Positions 44,872 to 55,542 are shown, counted from the stretch's first letter. The stretch is DNA of 64,000 nt from Paenibacillus planticolens (GCF_013141725.1 NZ_WHNZ01000017.1:124001-188000), one strand, 5' to 3'. Translations and numbers: made by a program. The notes: generated from the letters alone by a model not told the origin.

Positions 44872-45908
44872 ACAACAACTTCCTTTATATGAATATGTCG
44901 TTCTCGACTAAGATCTACGAATGTATCATCAATTTTCACAAGAGGGTTCGTATCATCCGTGGGATTAATATACACGACGTCTGCCCAGCGGCCATCCGTC
45001 AGCTTGACTTTCCTGCCGACTAAGCCACGAATCATATTGGTCAGAAAGACCGATACGATATGCGGGTCCAATTCACCGAAGAGTCCTTCCCTCATCTGTC
45101 GGACAACTTCGTAAAATGGCATCATGTCTTGGTGCGGCCTTTTCGAAGACATGGCATGGAAAACGTCGGCAACAGCGACAATACGGCTAAATCGATCGAT
45201 TTGGCTATCCTTTAACCCCATAGGATATCCGCTGCCATCCAATCTTTCATGGTGCTGCAAGGCTACAAGAGACACTTTGTAGTTAAGGCCTTTGGTCTCT
45301 CTAAGCAAGTTATAGCCTCGAACCGTATGCTGTTTCATTTCATCGAACTCTTCTTTTGTCAGCTTCCCCGGTTTTCGAAGAATGTCTTGGGGGATTTTCA
45401 CTTTTCCAATATCATGCAGTGTAGCCGCGAGCGTTAGCAAAGCTACCTCTTGATCGTTCATTTGGAGCCACTTTCCAATCAGCGTCGATAAAATGCCTAC
45501 GCCGACATTGTGCTGGTGCGTGTATTCGTCTTTCGCCTTAATCGCTTCAAATATTTCAAATAAATCCGAATGTTCAGCCGCCTGCTGCACGATAGGAATG
45601 AGTTGGTTCTTGATTTCAAACAATGGGATCTTCTTCTGCGTCTCCACCAGCTCGAATAAATCTTTGGCGAATTGAGTTGCTTTGCGTACTAAGAGTCCTG
45701 ACGGATTCTGGGACTGGACATCTTCCAGTTCTTGTTCCTGGAGGCTTGTGGCAATAATGTCCATGAAGTCAATACGATGCTGTCGAAATAAATCCAAATG
45801 CTCTTCCATGAGTACAGTTTGAGCTGTTGCCAGTACAAGCCCATAGCTCGTTGTTACATCGTATTTCAACATCTTCCCCGCTAGATCTCTCAATAAACCC
45901 CACTCCAA
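44868..45908 (-). CDS. HD-GYP domain phosphodiesterase
   Basis: 346 residues. HD pair in [39 protein letters not shown] carries the intact GYP loop; [16 protein letters not shown] follows. No receiver or membrane domain. Expected to hydrolyse cyclic di-GMP. Upstream lies the palindrome TCCTATTCGAATAGGA. Confidence 0.92.
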   Translation of the reverse strand: MEWGLLRDLAGKMLKYDVTTSYGLVLATAQTVLMEEHLDLFRQHRIDFMDIIATSLQEQELEDVQSQNPSGLLVRKATQFAKDLFELVETQKKIPLFEIKNQLIPIVQQAAEHSDLFEIFEAIKAKDEYTHQHNVGVGILSTLIGKWLQMNDQEVALLTLAATLHDIGKVKIPQDILRKPGKLTKEEFDEMKQHTVRGYNLLRETKGLNYKVSLVALQHHERLDGSGYPMGLKDSQIDRFSRIVAVADVFHAMSSKRPHQDMMPFYEVVRQMREGLFGELDPHIVSVFLTNMIRGLVGRKVKLTDGRWADVVYINPTDDTNPLVKIDDTFVDLSRERHIHIKEVVV

Positions 45909-45983
45909 TGTTTCAAAATATAACCAATTTCTATTATATACGACAAAATAGGCTCAAACCATGGGAGGTAAATCCCGTATTTT

Positions 45984-46040
45984 TCCTATTCGAATAGGAT
46001 AAAAAGCCTACAGTTTCCATAATTTCTATTCTAATTAGGA
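45984..46040. promoter_or_regulatory. Palindrome pair between HD-GYP and collagen-like genes
   Basis: TCCTATTCGAATAGGA (45984-45999) is a perfect 16-bp palindrome flanked by T4 and TA5. A degenerate second copy, TTCTATTCTAATTAGGA, lies at 46024-46040. They are about 75-130 bp upstream of the HD-GYP start and probably bind a regulator of that operon, perhaps the LuxR-type protein itself. Confidence 0.5.
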
Positions 46041-46089
46041 CTATTGGTATAGTTTGGTAAAAAGAACGTAATCACACGCTCCAATCGTG

Positions 46090-46117
46090 ACATCCGTCTA
46101 GCCCCCTGCATATAGTA
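46090..46117 (+). promoter_or_regulatory. Sigma-K-like promoter of the collagen-like gene
   Basis: ACA at 46090-46092, 16 bp, then CATATAGTA at 46109-46117, fitting the sigma-K form AC-N16/17-CATANNNTA. This suggests mother-cell expression late in sporulation. Confidence 0.5.
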
Positions 46118-46160
46118 AGTATCGACTAATCCGCTTTTACCCAAGGAGGTATTCACATCC

Positions 46161-46808
46161 ATGACTTCGAACAAAAAAAAAGAGACCCGGAATTTGGAAC
46201 CGAAAAATGAAGTTTTGCAGCAGCCGGAAACCGATCCTGCGTATGCTGCTTCCTATTCGCAAACCGCGCCTTATGCATACGACTATCCTGTGCCGCAAGC
46301 TTACGCTTGGGTTCCTATTTATGATGCACGCAGCTTAGGCATGTTCCCAGGCATGCCCGGCGGAGGCATGCCTGGTGGCGCGATGCCAGGCTTCCAAGGG
46401 CAGCCTGGTTTCCAAGGGCAGCCTGGTTTCCAAGGGCAGCCTGGTTTTCCGGGGCAGCCTGGCTTCCCGGGACAGCCCGGTTTCCAAGGGCAGCCCGGTT
46501 TCCCGGGGCAGCCTGGTCTCCCGGGCCCTGGAATGCCGCCAGGAGGCGCTGAGCAAGCACCGACATCGGCTCCTCCTACCTACACCCCGCAAAAGCCGTT
46601 TGCAGCTCCCGGCGCATTCGCCGTAGATCCGGGCTCCATTAGACGCTGTATGTTCCGTTTCACTTATGTTTGGCTGAGCAATGGCCAGCAGTTCTGGTAT
46701 TTCCCGACTTTTGTCGGCCGTAACTCGATTGCCGGCTTCCGTTGGAACGGCTTCTCCTGGATGTATTTCGGTATCGATTTGCGCTTTATTGATTCTTTTA
46801 CTTGTTAA
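46161..46808 (+). CDS. Collagen-like protein, probable spore surface protein
   Basis: 215 residues, no signal peptide. Residues about 53-130 are Gly-X-Y triplets, mostly the block [12 protein letters not shown] repeated seven times or so. The C-terminus (about 160-215: [20 protein letters not shown] ... FIDSFTC) is an aromatic, compact domain with two Cys that probably trimerises or anchors the stalk. AAGGAGG precedes the ATG. The sigma-K-like promoter suggests a spore coat or exosporium filament protein. Confidence 0.85.
   Translation: MTSNKKKETRNLEPKNEVLQQPETDPAYAASYSQTAPYAYDYPVPQAYAWVPIYDARSLGMFPGMPGGGMPGGAMPGFQGQPGFQGQPGFQGQPGFPGQPGFPGQPGFQGQPGFPGQPGLPGPGMPPGGAEQAPTSAPPTYTPQKPFAAPGAFAVDPGSIRRCMFRFTYVWLSNGQQFWYFPTFVGRNSIAGFRWNGFSWMYFGIDLRFIDSFTC
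46389..46525 (+). repeat. 18-bp tandem repeats encoding collagen triplets
   Basis: About seven copies of an 18-bp unit (GGGCAGCCTGGTTTCCAA and variants with CCGGGG/CCGGGA), in frame with the collagen-like region. Copy-number changes would preserve the frame and alter stalk length. Confidence 0.85.
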
Positions 46809-46835
46809 AATGTTAAACACACTCAACTGCCATAA

Positions 46836-46877
46836 AACAAGAAAAGCCTAGCGGACATCCGCCAGGCTCTTCTTGTT
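46836..46877. terminator. Rho-independent terminator
   Basis: AACAAGAAAAGCCT pairs with AGGCTcTTCTTGTT around a CGGACATCCG inner stem. Ends the collagen-like gene. Confidence 0.85.
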
Positions 46878-46882
46878 ATTGT

Positions 46883-46957
46883 GAGAGGGAACTAGAGTCC
46901 TCTATTCGGACGAAGACAGGCTGCTTCCCTTTCTTTGCGGAACTACAGGGTCTTATC
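46883..46957 (-). repeat. Dispersed AGAGGaCTgTAGTTCC repeats (two copies)
   Basis: Two same-orientation copies about 55 bp apart: GGGAACTAGAGTCCTCTATT (46888-46906) and GCGGAACTACAGGGTCTTAT (46938-46956). Related copies occur at 56334 and 59665-59842. No gene lies here. Confidence 0.6.
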
Positions 46958-46965
46958 TGCTCCAC

Positions 46966-49875
46966 TTAAGTTCGCAGATCATCGAGATACCACATACCGT
47001 TTCGCTTCACTAACACATATTCGTAGTGTATTTCTTTCACATTGCCAATTGGTTTCTTTAGCGTGAGCACAACATTCACATAGCTTTTACCGTCTTCTTC
47101 ACGTATCGAAGCCGAATAGCCCGGATTACTCTTCTCTGCTTCTGTGAGCGGATATAAGAAATTTGGTTCCAAGTACCATTTCGGATCATGCTCGAAAACT
47201 TTTCTCCAAATCTTATCGATATATCCATCGGAATAATAAGCCAGTAGCTCACCTTTAAAATTCTGTGGCTTCGAACGGCTCACATTCGCCTGCATGAGAT
47301 GATTCACAAAAGCTTCTGCTTGCCGAACAATATCGCGGGGATCTTGCTTCACGCTGACGTAGACCTTAGCTGATCTGCTGCGGTATGTGATATTGACCGG
47401 CACCGTATCTTCCAGCAATGTTGCTGCCGCTTGGACCAAGCCTGCATTGCTGACACTTAGTAGCGCTGAATTACCTGCTTCATACAGGATTCCCGTCTCA
47501 TGCGTTACGTCTTGCCATTCGTTAGGCCTGATTTGCGCTTTTACGACGAGCTGCTCCGACTGACCCGGTTTTAGCCTGATCATGCTAGGTTCCACTTTAA
47601 GCGGTCCAATATCAACAGTAACCTTCACATTCGCTTCCTTGTTCCTGTTCTTAACCGTAATATCTACTTGATCTCCAATCTGCGCAGCGTCCTTCACATA
47701 AATCGTACCATACTCATCGACACTGACAAGATCAGGGTTGCTGCTGATGTATTCGGAATCACCGGAGACATCCACCTCTTCACCTTCTAATGTCTTCGCT
47801 TTAACGGAAATATTTTCACGGTCACCAATCGCTAAGGAGGTCGCAACATGATCGACAGAAATGCTTGCGATCGCTAAACACGTGTCTACTTTCCAGAAAG
47901 GCGGTGTTACACTATCATAAATTTCTAATTCAACATCCAGCAGCTTCTTTAGATCATCGCCTGTTTTAACGTTTATTCGAGCAACGCCGCTGATTTGCAT
48001 TTTTGCGCAGCCTCCCGTATCCGCCGAGTATTTTCCTGATAGCTCAGACTGAATACCCGCTTGAAGCTCTAGAGTGATGAGATCAAAATTAGCAGCTTCA
48101 AGATTTACTTCCGTCGATAAAAGTATTTCCTGCTTAATTTTCCCTTCCAATGAGACCTTTGTCGGCTTTTTCGATTCCTTGTCCGGAAGAGCAATTTCTT
48201 TAAATCCGTCTTCTTTCGTGTAGATAAACCCCATGACGGATTCTTCTGACTTCGAGTACTCTACAGCTAAACTGGCCTCACCCGTTAAATTCATAACGAT
48301 AAATAATTGCATTTTTAAGCTGAACGGTGTGGTGCCTAGCTGAATTCTGGGGATTGTACCGACCAGTACTTTGGGCATTTCACTTTTATCTTCCATTTTA
48401 AACTTCGCTGTTCCGGCAACAGATGCTGCAAGCTCACGCTTTGTTTCAAGCGATGCTGTCATACTCTTAACACCGGAGAAAATGTCCCAGTCAATATCAA
48501 AGTTTGCCGAATTGGCTAGCGTAAATTCGCCGTTGAAAGAGAGATTATACGATAATTCATCGTCCAACGGACCCACTTTTTTGGTCTTTTCGAATATCTT
48601 AGACACTTTAAATTTAAGCCCCGTCTCGATGGAGGCAGCATACTGCAGCATGCCCGGATCTATTTTCAAACTTGCATACCGAGCGGGAGCTTTCGGTTCA
48701 AGCATCACTTTCTCGAGGGTAACGCCTTCCTCCAGAATAAAATCTTCAGGGCTAATGGGGACGTTTTGGTTAATTTGAATGACCTTGAATACTTCCTCGA
48801 GCTGTGCCTTTTTTACATGTAGTACTGTCTTCTGATTATCGGTTTGTACGGAAACAATTTTAACAGCGTTTCCGGTAGGAAAAGTACTCGATGCTGGCAG
48901 TATAAGAATTTGATCTGGCCTCAGAGCCGCCAGTTCAGGTGAGTCACCTTGAAACTCCAGCACTGTGCCATCTCCAGAAACGTGATCTAACGTACGCGCA
49001 GTCGAATCAGAAACCGAAGTAACCCCTGACATATAGGTGACGACTGCCTTCTCAGGTTTAGTACCGCTTCCGCCGCCGGATGAACCGCCGTTACCGCCAA
49101 CACCTCCACCTCCGCCTCCACCGGGATTACTTATTCCTGGCGTACCGGACGTTGGTGTATTTCCCGAGTTGGGCGGTTCTGTCTTGCCTGCCTCTTGGAA
49201 CCTCTCCAACGCACGGTCCAGCGCAACTACTGCCTCAGCCCTTGTAACCTTATTGAAGCCCTGGAACGTGCCGTCTTCGTATCCGTTAATAATCCCCAGC
49301 TGCTTCAGAACGTGTACGGAATCTTTAGCCCAACTTGGAAGCTCGGTTTCGTCTGTGAATCCACCCAGCGTAGCCATGTCTTTCTTCAGTACGGGTTCTA
49401 GCACCCGATAAATCATTACCATTAATTCATTACGGGTAATGGGTTCTCCCGGATGAAACAATCCATCCGGATAACCCTGAACATATCCGTGCTCATACGC
49501 TGCGGCAATAGCGTTATGAAACCAATCGTTCTTCTTCACATCCGGATAGGGAGATGCTGTTCCTTTGCTCTTCATCTCAAACGCACGGTATAAAAGCGTG
49601 ACGACTTCAGCTCTCGTTACTTGTCGAGCGGGTCCGAATAGGTCATTTGAATAGCCTTGAATCCAATCATGGTTATACCATTTTTTCACAACCTGGCTCG
49701 CCCAATGATTCTCCATATCTTTAAATGGAGTCGTTCCCGTAGAAGGTTCCGCGCTGGCAGCATTAACCGCCGAGAGCGGAACAAGGAAGGCTACCAATAA
49801 ACACATAATTAGCAACAGCTTAGTAATTTTAGATTTCATTGATTTAATTGATCTCATCGATTTCTTTAGTTTCAT
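46966..49875 (-). CDS. SLH-domain cell-surface protein
   Basis: 969 residues: signal peptide (about 1-40), three SLH domains (about 45-230; FKDMENHWASQVVKKWYNHD, YPDVKKNDWFHNAIAAAYEH, WAKDSVHVLKQLGIINGYED, each followed by a VTRAEAV/ITRNELM segment), a Gly/Pro hinge rich in GGGGG (about 238-275), then a large beta-rich body with Ig-like parts near 690-850. SLH domains bind pyruvylated wall polymer. It directly follows the 1886-residue gene (6-bp gap), and as that partner lacks SLH domains, this protein may be its wall anchor. Confidence 0.9.
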   Translation of the reverse strand: MKLKKSMRSIKSMKSKITKLLLIMCLLVAFLVPLSAVNAASAEPSTGTTPFKDMENHWASQVVKKWYNHDWIQGYSNDLFGPARQVTRAEVVTLLYRAFEMKSKGTASPYPDVKKNDWFHNAIAAAYEHGYVQGYPDGLFHPGEPITRNELMVMIYRVLEPVLKKDMATLGGFTDETELPSWAKDSVHVLKQLGIINGYEDGTFQGFNKVTRAEAVVALDRALERFQEAGKTEPPNSGNTPTSGTPGISNPGGGGGGGVGGNGGSSGGGSGTKPEKAVVTYMSGVTSVSDSTARTLDHVSGDGTVLEFQGDSPELAALRPDQILILPASSTFPTGNAVKIVSVQTDNQKTVLHVKKAQLEEVFKVIQINQNVPISPEDFILEEGVTLEKVMLEPKAPARYASLKIDPGMLQYAASIETGLKFKVSKIFEKTKKVGPLDDELSYNLSFNGEFTLANSANFDIDWDIFSGVKSMTASLETKRELAASVAGTAKFKMEDKSEMPKVLVGTIPRIQLGTTPFSLKMQLFIVMNLTGEASLAVEYSKSEESVMGFIYTKEDGFKEIALPDKESKKPTKVSLEGKIKQEILLSTEVNLEAANFDLITLELQAGIQSELSGKYSADTGGCAKMQISGVARINVKTGDDLKKLLDVELEIYDSVTPPFWKVDTCLAIASISVDHVATSLAIGDRENISVKAKTLEGEEVDVSGDSEYISSNPDLVSVDEYGTIYVKDAAQIGDQVDITVKNRNKEANVKVTVDIGPLKVEPSMIRLKPGQSEQLVVKAQIRPNEWQDVTHETGILYEAGNSALLSVSNAGLVQAAATLLEDTVPVNITYRSRSAKVYVSVKQDPRDIVRQAEAFVNHLMQANVSRSKPQNFKGELLAYYSDGYIDKIWRKVFEHDPKWYLEPNFLYPLTEAEKSNPGYSASIREEDGKSYVNVVLTLKKPIGNVKEIHYEYVLVKRNGMWYLDDLRT

Positions 49876-49881
49876 AGCTTT

Positions 49882-52800
49882 CTAGTTCCCCCGTTCCATT
49901 CGATTTTCGAGTTGATCAACAAAATCAATTGTTACAGGAATAGGCGTACCGCTGCTTTCATCCGTAACGAAAGATTTCGTTAAATCCAATTCGCCGTCAA
50001 TCAGCGGAACGAGCAAATAATCGAAGATGGCCTTGTCGTACGGCGCCAGCTCATCAATCAGCCGTGGTTCAAGTTGCCCACTGTATGCCGATGTATACCC
50101 CGCCTCAGCGCTAGCCTCTTTCAGTTGAAAACGCAGCCGGTAAATAGGGGCGTCCGTCATATTTTCAATTTCAAAGCGGACCAGATAAGGCAGGCCTTTC
50201 TGTACCAGCTTTTCAGCCGTAATGTGCATCCGGTAAGCATCCCCTGCATATACCTTGATAGCATCATCCGTTACGAAATGAGCTGTGACAGGTACATGGA
50301 ATACCGAGAGCTGTGCTTCAAAATCAGCACTCACCTTGTACTCGCCTTTTAGATCGCCTCTTAGAATCCATGTTGCATGCGTTTCTAGACTACCTGGAAT
50401 ACTCCCCAGATGAATGTCCAATGATTGCGACGTTGCTGTTGGTGCCAGCGATAAGCCTTCCGGCAATGACAGTGTTGCGGTCGCATTATCCAAACTGAAG
50501 GCTGAGCTGAACGAATTCCATAACACCAGCTCCACCATAAAAAACTCCTTCAAACTCCGCACCTCGCCAGGAATGATCAAGTAGGCTACTGAGGGCTCAA
50601 TCTCCGGATGTCCCGGCACTGGGAATACGTTTAATTGCGCTTTACGTCCATCGCCTAAATCGATGCCGCGGGGCACGCCCCCTCCGTTGCTACCGCCCTC
50701 GCTGCCACTGCCGACAAAATCGCCCATTCCATTGATAGCGTAGGACACCTCATGCGTGGCTAGTCTGGTTGTGAACTGATAGACATACTGGTTTCTGCTG
50801 TCATTCGGATCGATCCCCTGCTGCTTGATTTGCTCGAGGGTCATCCGGTCTACAGTCATCTTCCCTTCGATTAAGCTTGCTTTTGTCAATTTGACAGTAG
50901 TGAACGTCTTTTGACCGTCAACCACCTTCACCTTTTGTTCAACAGGTTGAAATCCTGCGCGATACACATCGACCTCATATTCCCCTTGCGATAAAGCAGC
51001 ATGAAGAACGCCCTGAGCATCGGTAACGGCTGATAAAATAGTTTCCTTATTGCTATTCCGGATAAGGACCATAGCACTGCCAAGAGGCGAGCCGCCCATA
51101 TCTTCTACAGTTAAATTAAAAGGACCGTCTGTTTCTGTCCTAACGACTATCGTGAAATCTTGACTAACAGCAAATTCGCCTCTACTAATGGATGCAGTGA
51201 TTTTTACTGTGCGGTCCGTCCCCCCGAAGGCTGGGCGTGTTACTTTTCCGTTTGCAGCTATAACATCAAGATCTTCGCTAGTCCACACAATATGAGTGCC
51301 ATATGACCCAGATTCAGCAAATTTCAAATCATGGATGACAGTGCTCAAATTGCTGTTGTCTCCGGCGATACTTTGCTCGTTCAATTGATTGCGTGCATAA
51401 TTCACTGCTTCTTCATCCGTCGGTTCCTTCTTCTTCACCAAAACTTGAAATATCTTCTGTTTCTGTTCGGTCCCTCTACGGGCAATAGCCGTTAGCTGCA
51501 CCGCTGCATCCTCTGAATCAAAGGAAGGACGGGTTACGGTTCCGTCTGCTTGAACAATAACAGGCATGCTGGACAGCCATGAAATATCCGTCCCCTCAAT
51601 CCCTTGCTGAGGCAAATTTAATGCGCTGGTGATTTGCAGCAGATTGATATTTCCACCCTTAATCGTGTCTTGCTGTATGCCATCCAAGGTCAGAACAACA
51701 GCTTCGGCATCCGTCATATCTTGACGTTTCACCACAACCTTGAGCGTCATATCTTGGGGCGCTGCAGTTCCTCTGGAAACCGCAGCCGTAAGCGTTACAG
51801 CAGTATTCCCCGTTGTATAAGCAGGACGGTTAACTATCCCCTGATTGGAAATTACATCGGGATGGCTGGAGCGCCAAGCAATAGCTGTATGCTCCAAACC
51901 TTCTGCTGGCAAAATTAAATGATCGACAATCTCATCCAAGCTGATGTTATTTCCCTTTATACTCTCTTGATTAAACCCTTGAATCGCAAGATGGATGGCC
52001 TCTTCATCTGTCATATCAAGTGCTATCACCTTGACCTCAAAAGATTTCGACCGAGAATCCGCGCTTCCCTTAGAAAGGGTAGCGACTAGAGTAACGTCTA
52101 TCGCCCCCATCGTATAAGAAGGCCTGTGCACCGTGCCATCCGGCAAAAGATATCGGCTGATCGATGAAACCCAGGCAATATCCGTACCGTTCTGCCCCTT
52201 CTTCGGCAAATTGAGATTCGATGTAACCTGTGATAATAGCGGATTATCAGCCTTTATTGCATCCTCCGTCAGAAGCATCCAATCCTCGTTAATGGCTTGA
52301 ATGTCCGCACTGTTATCCTCAAGCAAAATAATCGCTTGTAAATCAATCATTTTCCCTTGTTCAACTACAATGTCTCTGCGTTCAATAAGTTGATAGCCTT
52401 GCGCATAAATCCTAATGTTATAACTGCCATCTTTTATATCTCCAAAATGAAATTCTCCTAATGTCCCGGTCCTTGTTTGATACATAATCTCATCTCGATC
52501 ATTAACAAGGAATACGGATGCGTTCGATACTGCGATGCCGTTGGCTAGAACAGTTCCCTTTATTGCTCCGCCTGTTTGGCTTCCATCACCAAAATCCAGG
52601 TTTATGTTGCCCAGATCCTGGCCAGGAAGAACGGTTATCGCTTTCTCGCGAATAACATCTGCACCATTGTTCTGAACAATCGCTTTGATCATATAGCTTC
52701 CGGCCTCGAGGGGTGATAGGGTGTAGGAATCGTTTGAGAAATATGATTTTATTTTGGGCAGGACGCTGCCTTGCTTGTCGCTTATCGTGAACTGTACCTC

Positions 52801-55542
52801 GCTTGCACTCCCGAACGGATTATGAATCAAACCCGACACAGTTGCAGCCTTTATTGGCGTAATCACGATTTTGGCTGTTTCTTGATCGGGGCTAACCCAG
52901 ATATTCCCTAGCCATGCTGAAAAATACCCAATTGCGTCTGCTGACACCGTATAAATGCCCGCTGGAAGGCCTTCAAACTTAAAACGGCCTTCCGAATCCG
53001 TTGAAGTTGCCGTGTTCCACTGCATGCCGTCACTTATCGTCAGCTTCGCCTTCAACGGTGCCTCCGAAGGATCACGGACAATTCCTGAGACCGTGCCGCC
53101 CATTTGCATTTGGAAGTTCACATAGGATTTCGTCTCTCCAGCAACAACATCAACACCGGACAGCGTTTGCTCCATATACTTGTTTTTAGTTGCTCTAACC
53201 TTATAGGTTCCGCTCGGTATTCCATCAATTCCATACTCGCCCTTATTATCCGTGAGCGTTGATTTCATCGTTGTGCTATGATCCTGGAATACGCCAATCT
53301 CCACGTCCGAAAGCGGGTTTCCGTAAATATCTGTTACCGTACCCGTGATTCGGCCGCCGTTCGAAAAAACAAAATTAATTCCTGCTGTCGTCCCTCTGCT
53401 GTCAACCACAATCCCATTCTTCTCATAACTCGGGTATCCAGACTTCCAGGTACTAAGCTGGTAGGACCCTTCCCTTAAACCTCTTAATAGATAAATTCCT
53501 TGGGAATTCGTCATTTCGCTCTTATAGAAGAAACCTTGCTCACTATTTGCCGACACCTGTACACCTTCCAAAGGATTTCCGCTCCCGTCGGTGACGGCCC
53601 CCATAATTATGCCGCCTTTGACCAACGCAAAGTTCAGGCCTGTAACGGGTGTTCCGATGGCAACGTTCACATTCTCTCTCTGATCAGGAAGGTAATCCTC
53701 CGACCACGTCTCAACCGTGTAAGTCCCGCTTGGCATTTTGGAAACGGAGAAATGACCTGAACTATCGGTATAGGAAGAACTTATCTCCATTTGCTTCTCA
53801 GGCTCTTTCACTATGACCCTAATGTCACGCAAAGGCTGCCCTTGTTCATCCGTTACCGTACCCTCAATGATTGCCGAGGGCTTAAGGTTAAAATTCACAT
53901 TGGCGTGCTCTTGTCCGATAACGGCATGAATACCGGATATCGTTTCTTTCAAATAGCCGTCTGCTTCCGCTGTTACATCATAAGTTCCTTCCGGCAGCAT
54001 CCCCAACATGTAACGGCCGTCATCCATGATACTCTGTCCATAGCCATTATGGGTAAGCGTATCGAAAGCCATGATCGAAGCATTTTTCAGCGGGATGCTG
54101 CTATTTGACGTCACCTTGCCTGATATAATTGCAGCTGGAGCTAATTTAATCCTTATTCCTTCCTGATCTTGTCCCTCGCTGATGGTCGCCCTCGTGTTCC
54201 TACCGGAAATATATCCATTGGCGGTTACATCGAGGGTGTAAATTCCATCTGACAATCCGGCGATATGAAATCTCCCGGATGAATCTGTCGTTACGTATTC
54301 GGAACCTCCTCGGTCACCGCTTGCATATACGTTTGCTCCGGCAATGGGATGATCCAATTCATCCGTTACCATCCCGCTCAGGCTTGCACCCTGTTGCAGA
54401 ACGAAGTCTGCATTGGGGTTCGCTGAACTTGCATTTACCTCTACCCAATCACGTTTAGCTCTTGTGTACCCTTGTTTGTATGCTTCCAGACGATAACTCC
54501 CTGTAGGTAAAGCATCCAAACTATACGTACCTGAAGCATCTGTTTGCGCAGAATCTTGGTAGCGGTTCGACAGAGCGTCATAAGCCATAACATTGACTCC
54601 TTCGATAGGGGCGCCATTCGTATTTGTGATTTTCCCCGTGACCGAACCGGCTTTTCTTAAAATAAAATCTACCTTTCTTTCTTCCGTGCCTGCAGTGACA
54701 ACGATGTTATCTCTTTGCTCACGTGCATACCCTCTCGCATTTACGCTTAAAGTGTATGTTCCTGGAACCAAATTACCCAAACGAAACGCACCGTTCACAT
54801 CCGACGGTTGACTGGAAAATCCACTCTGCGTTTGTTCGTTATAACCACTAACGTAAACGCCGGAAATTGGCGCTCCTGACTCATCTTTTATGTTGCCTGT
54901 AATCACTACCTCCGGCTGCAGCTGAAATCGAAGGCCTTGTGTGGTTTCTTGGGCTCGAACCTGCACATCCGTAACGCTTTCTCTCGCATAGCCGCTTGCC
55001 GTTACTTCCACCGTTACAAGCCCAGGCGGGACGGTCGCTAGCCAGAAATTGCCCTTTGAATCTGTATAAGCACTATCGTAATAGGAATAGTTGCTATCAT
55101 GGACAAACACTGTTGCTTGCGATACCGGCACTCCTTGTGGATCCGTAACCGAACCGCTGACAGCTCCAGCTATGCTTAGCGCATAATTTTTTGTCACTTG
55201 TTGGTTACCCATGACCAAGACGGTACTTTGATTGTCTGCCACAAATCCATCAATCCTCACTTGCAGCGAATAAGTATTTGAAGCTAGTCCATTTACTTCA
55301 TAATTGCCATCTGCATTGGATTGTACGGTCTTAACAAACTGATACGCCCCGTATGTGGATTCGAACACAGTTATACTTGCCTGAGCCAGTGGATTTTGAT
55401 TGGTATCCGTGATTTTACCCGAAATACTTCCACCGGAAGCCGCTTCTACAGCCAGTGCCGGAAAAAATGGCATCAACAGGATGAAGCATAGCAATAGAAT
55501 AATGAAACCTTTTTGACCTTTTTGCTTATGAGCTCCTAACAA
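49882..55542 (-). CDS. Giant secreted multi-repeat surface protein
   Basis: 1886 residues with a signal peptide (KGFIILLLCFILLMPFFPAL). About twelve carboxypeptidase-regulatory-like repeats of roughly 85-90 residues follow (each starting like GSISGKITDTNQNPLAQASI). Next come four atrophied-Ig-like repeats (about 1080-1430; for example TDEEAIHLAIQGFNQESIKG ... IAWRSSHPDVI), one more regulatory-like repeat and a C-terminal beta domain. No sortase, SLH or catalytic motif is visible. Co-transcribed with the SLH gene. Likely an elongated adhesin or matrix scaffold. A terminator-like hairpin lies in its leader. Confidence 0.88.
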   Translation of the reverse strand: MLGAHKQKGQKGFIILLLCFILLMPFFPALAVEAASGGSISGKITDTNQNPLAQASITVFESTYGAYQFVKTVQSNADGNYEVNGLASNTYSLQVRIDGFVADNQSTVLVMGNQQVTKNYALSIAGAVSGSVTDPQGVPVSQATVFVHDSNYSYYDSAYTDSKGNFWLATVPPGLVTVEVTASGYARESVTDVQVRAQETTQGLRFQLQPEVVITGNIKDESGAPISGVYVSGYNEQTQSGFSSQPSDVNGAFRLGNLVPGTYTLSVNARGYAREQRDNIVVTAGTEERKVDFILRKAGSVTGKITNTNGAPIEGVNVMAYDALSNRYQDSAQTDASGTYSLDALPTGSYRLEAYKQGYTRAKRDWVEVNASSANPNADFVLQQGASLSGMVTDELDHPIAGANVYASGDRGGSEYVTTDSSGRFHIAGLSDGIYTLDVTANGYISGRNTRATISEGQDQEGIRIKLAPAAIISGKVTSNSSIPLKNASIMAFDTLTHNGYGQSIMDDGRYMLGMLPEGTYDVTAEADGYLKETISGIHAVIGQEHANVNFNLKPSAIIEGTVTDEQGQPLRDIRVIVKEPEKQMEISSSYTDSSGHFSVSKMPSGTYTVETWSEDYLPDQRENVNVAIGTPVTGLNFALVKGGIIMGAVTDGSGNPLEGVQVSANSEQGFFYKSEMTNSQGIYLLRGLREGSYQLSTWKSGYPSYEKNGIVVDSRGTTAGINFVFSNGGRITGTVTDIYGNPLSDVEIGVFQDHSTTMKSTLTDNKGEYGIDGIPSGTYKVRATKNKYMEQTLSGVDVVAGETKSYVNFQMQMGGTVSGIVRDPSEAPLKAKLTISDGMQWNTATSTDSEGRFKFEGLPAGIYTVSADAIGYFSAWLGNIWVSPDQETAKIVITPIKAATVSGLIHNPFGSASEVQFTISDKQGSVLPKIKSYFSNDSYTLSPLEAGSYMIKAIVQNNGADVIREKAITVLPGQDLGNINLDFGDGSQTGGAIKGTVLANGIAVSNASVFLVNDRDEIMYQTRTGTLGEFHFGDIKDGSYNIRIYAQGYQLIERRDIVVEQGKMIDLQAIILLEDNSADIQAINEDWMLLTEDAIKADNPLLSQVTSNLNLPKKGQNGTDIAWVSSISRYLLPDGTVHRPSYTMGAIDVTLVATLSKGSADSRSKSFEVKVIALDMTDEEAIHLAIQGFNQESIKGNNISLDEIVDHLILPAEGLEHTAIAWRSSHPDVISNQGIVNRPAYTTGNTAVTLTAAVSRGTAAPQDMTLKVVVKRQDMTDAEAVVLTLDGIQQDTIKGGNINLLQITSALNLPQQGIEGTDISWLSSMPVIVQADGTVTRPSFDSEDAAVQLTAIARRGTEQKQKIFQVLVKKKEPTDEEAVNYARNQLNEQSIAGDNSNLSTVIHDLKFAESGSYGTHIVWTSEDLDVIAANGKVTRPAFGGTDRTVKITASISRGEFAVSQDFTIVVRTETDGPFNLTVEDMGGSPLGSAMVLIRNSNKETILSAVTDAQGVLHAALSQGEYEVDVYRAGFQPVEQKVKVVDGQKTFTTVKLTKASLIEGKMTVDRMTLEQIKQQGIDPNDSRNQYVYQFTTRLATHEVSYAINGMGDFVGSGSEGGSNGGGVPRGIDLGDGRKAQLNVFPVPGHPEIEPSVAYLIIPGEVRSLKEFFMVELVLWNSFSSAFSLDNATATLSLPEGLSLAPTATSQSLDIHLGSIPGSLETHATWILRGDLKGEYKVSADFEAQLSVFHVPVTAHFVTDDAIKVYAGDAYRMHITAEKLVQKGLPYLVRFEIENMTDAPIYRLRFQLKEASAEAGYTSAYSGQLEPRLIDELAPYDKAIFDYLLVPLIDGELDLTKSFVTDESSGTPIPVTIDFVDQLENRMERGN

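Noticed and set aside
46054..46067. SinR-type box upstream of the collagen-like gene
   Set aside because: Only one half-site (AAAGAAC); the left arm does not match.
46315..46826. Long antisense frames over the collagen repeats
   Set aside because: Produced by the repetitive GC-rich codons of the collagen-like gene; no start signals or domains.
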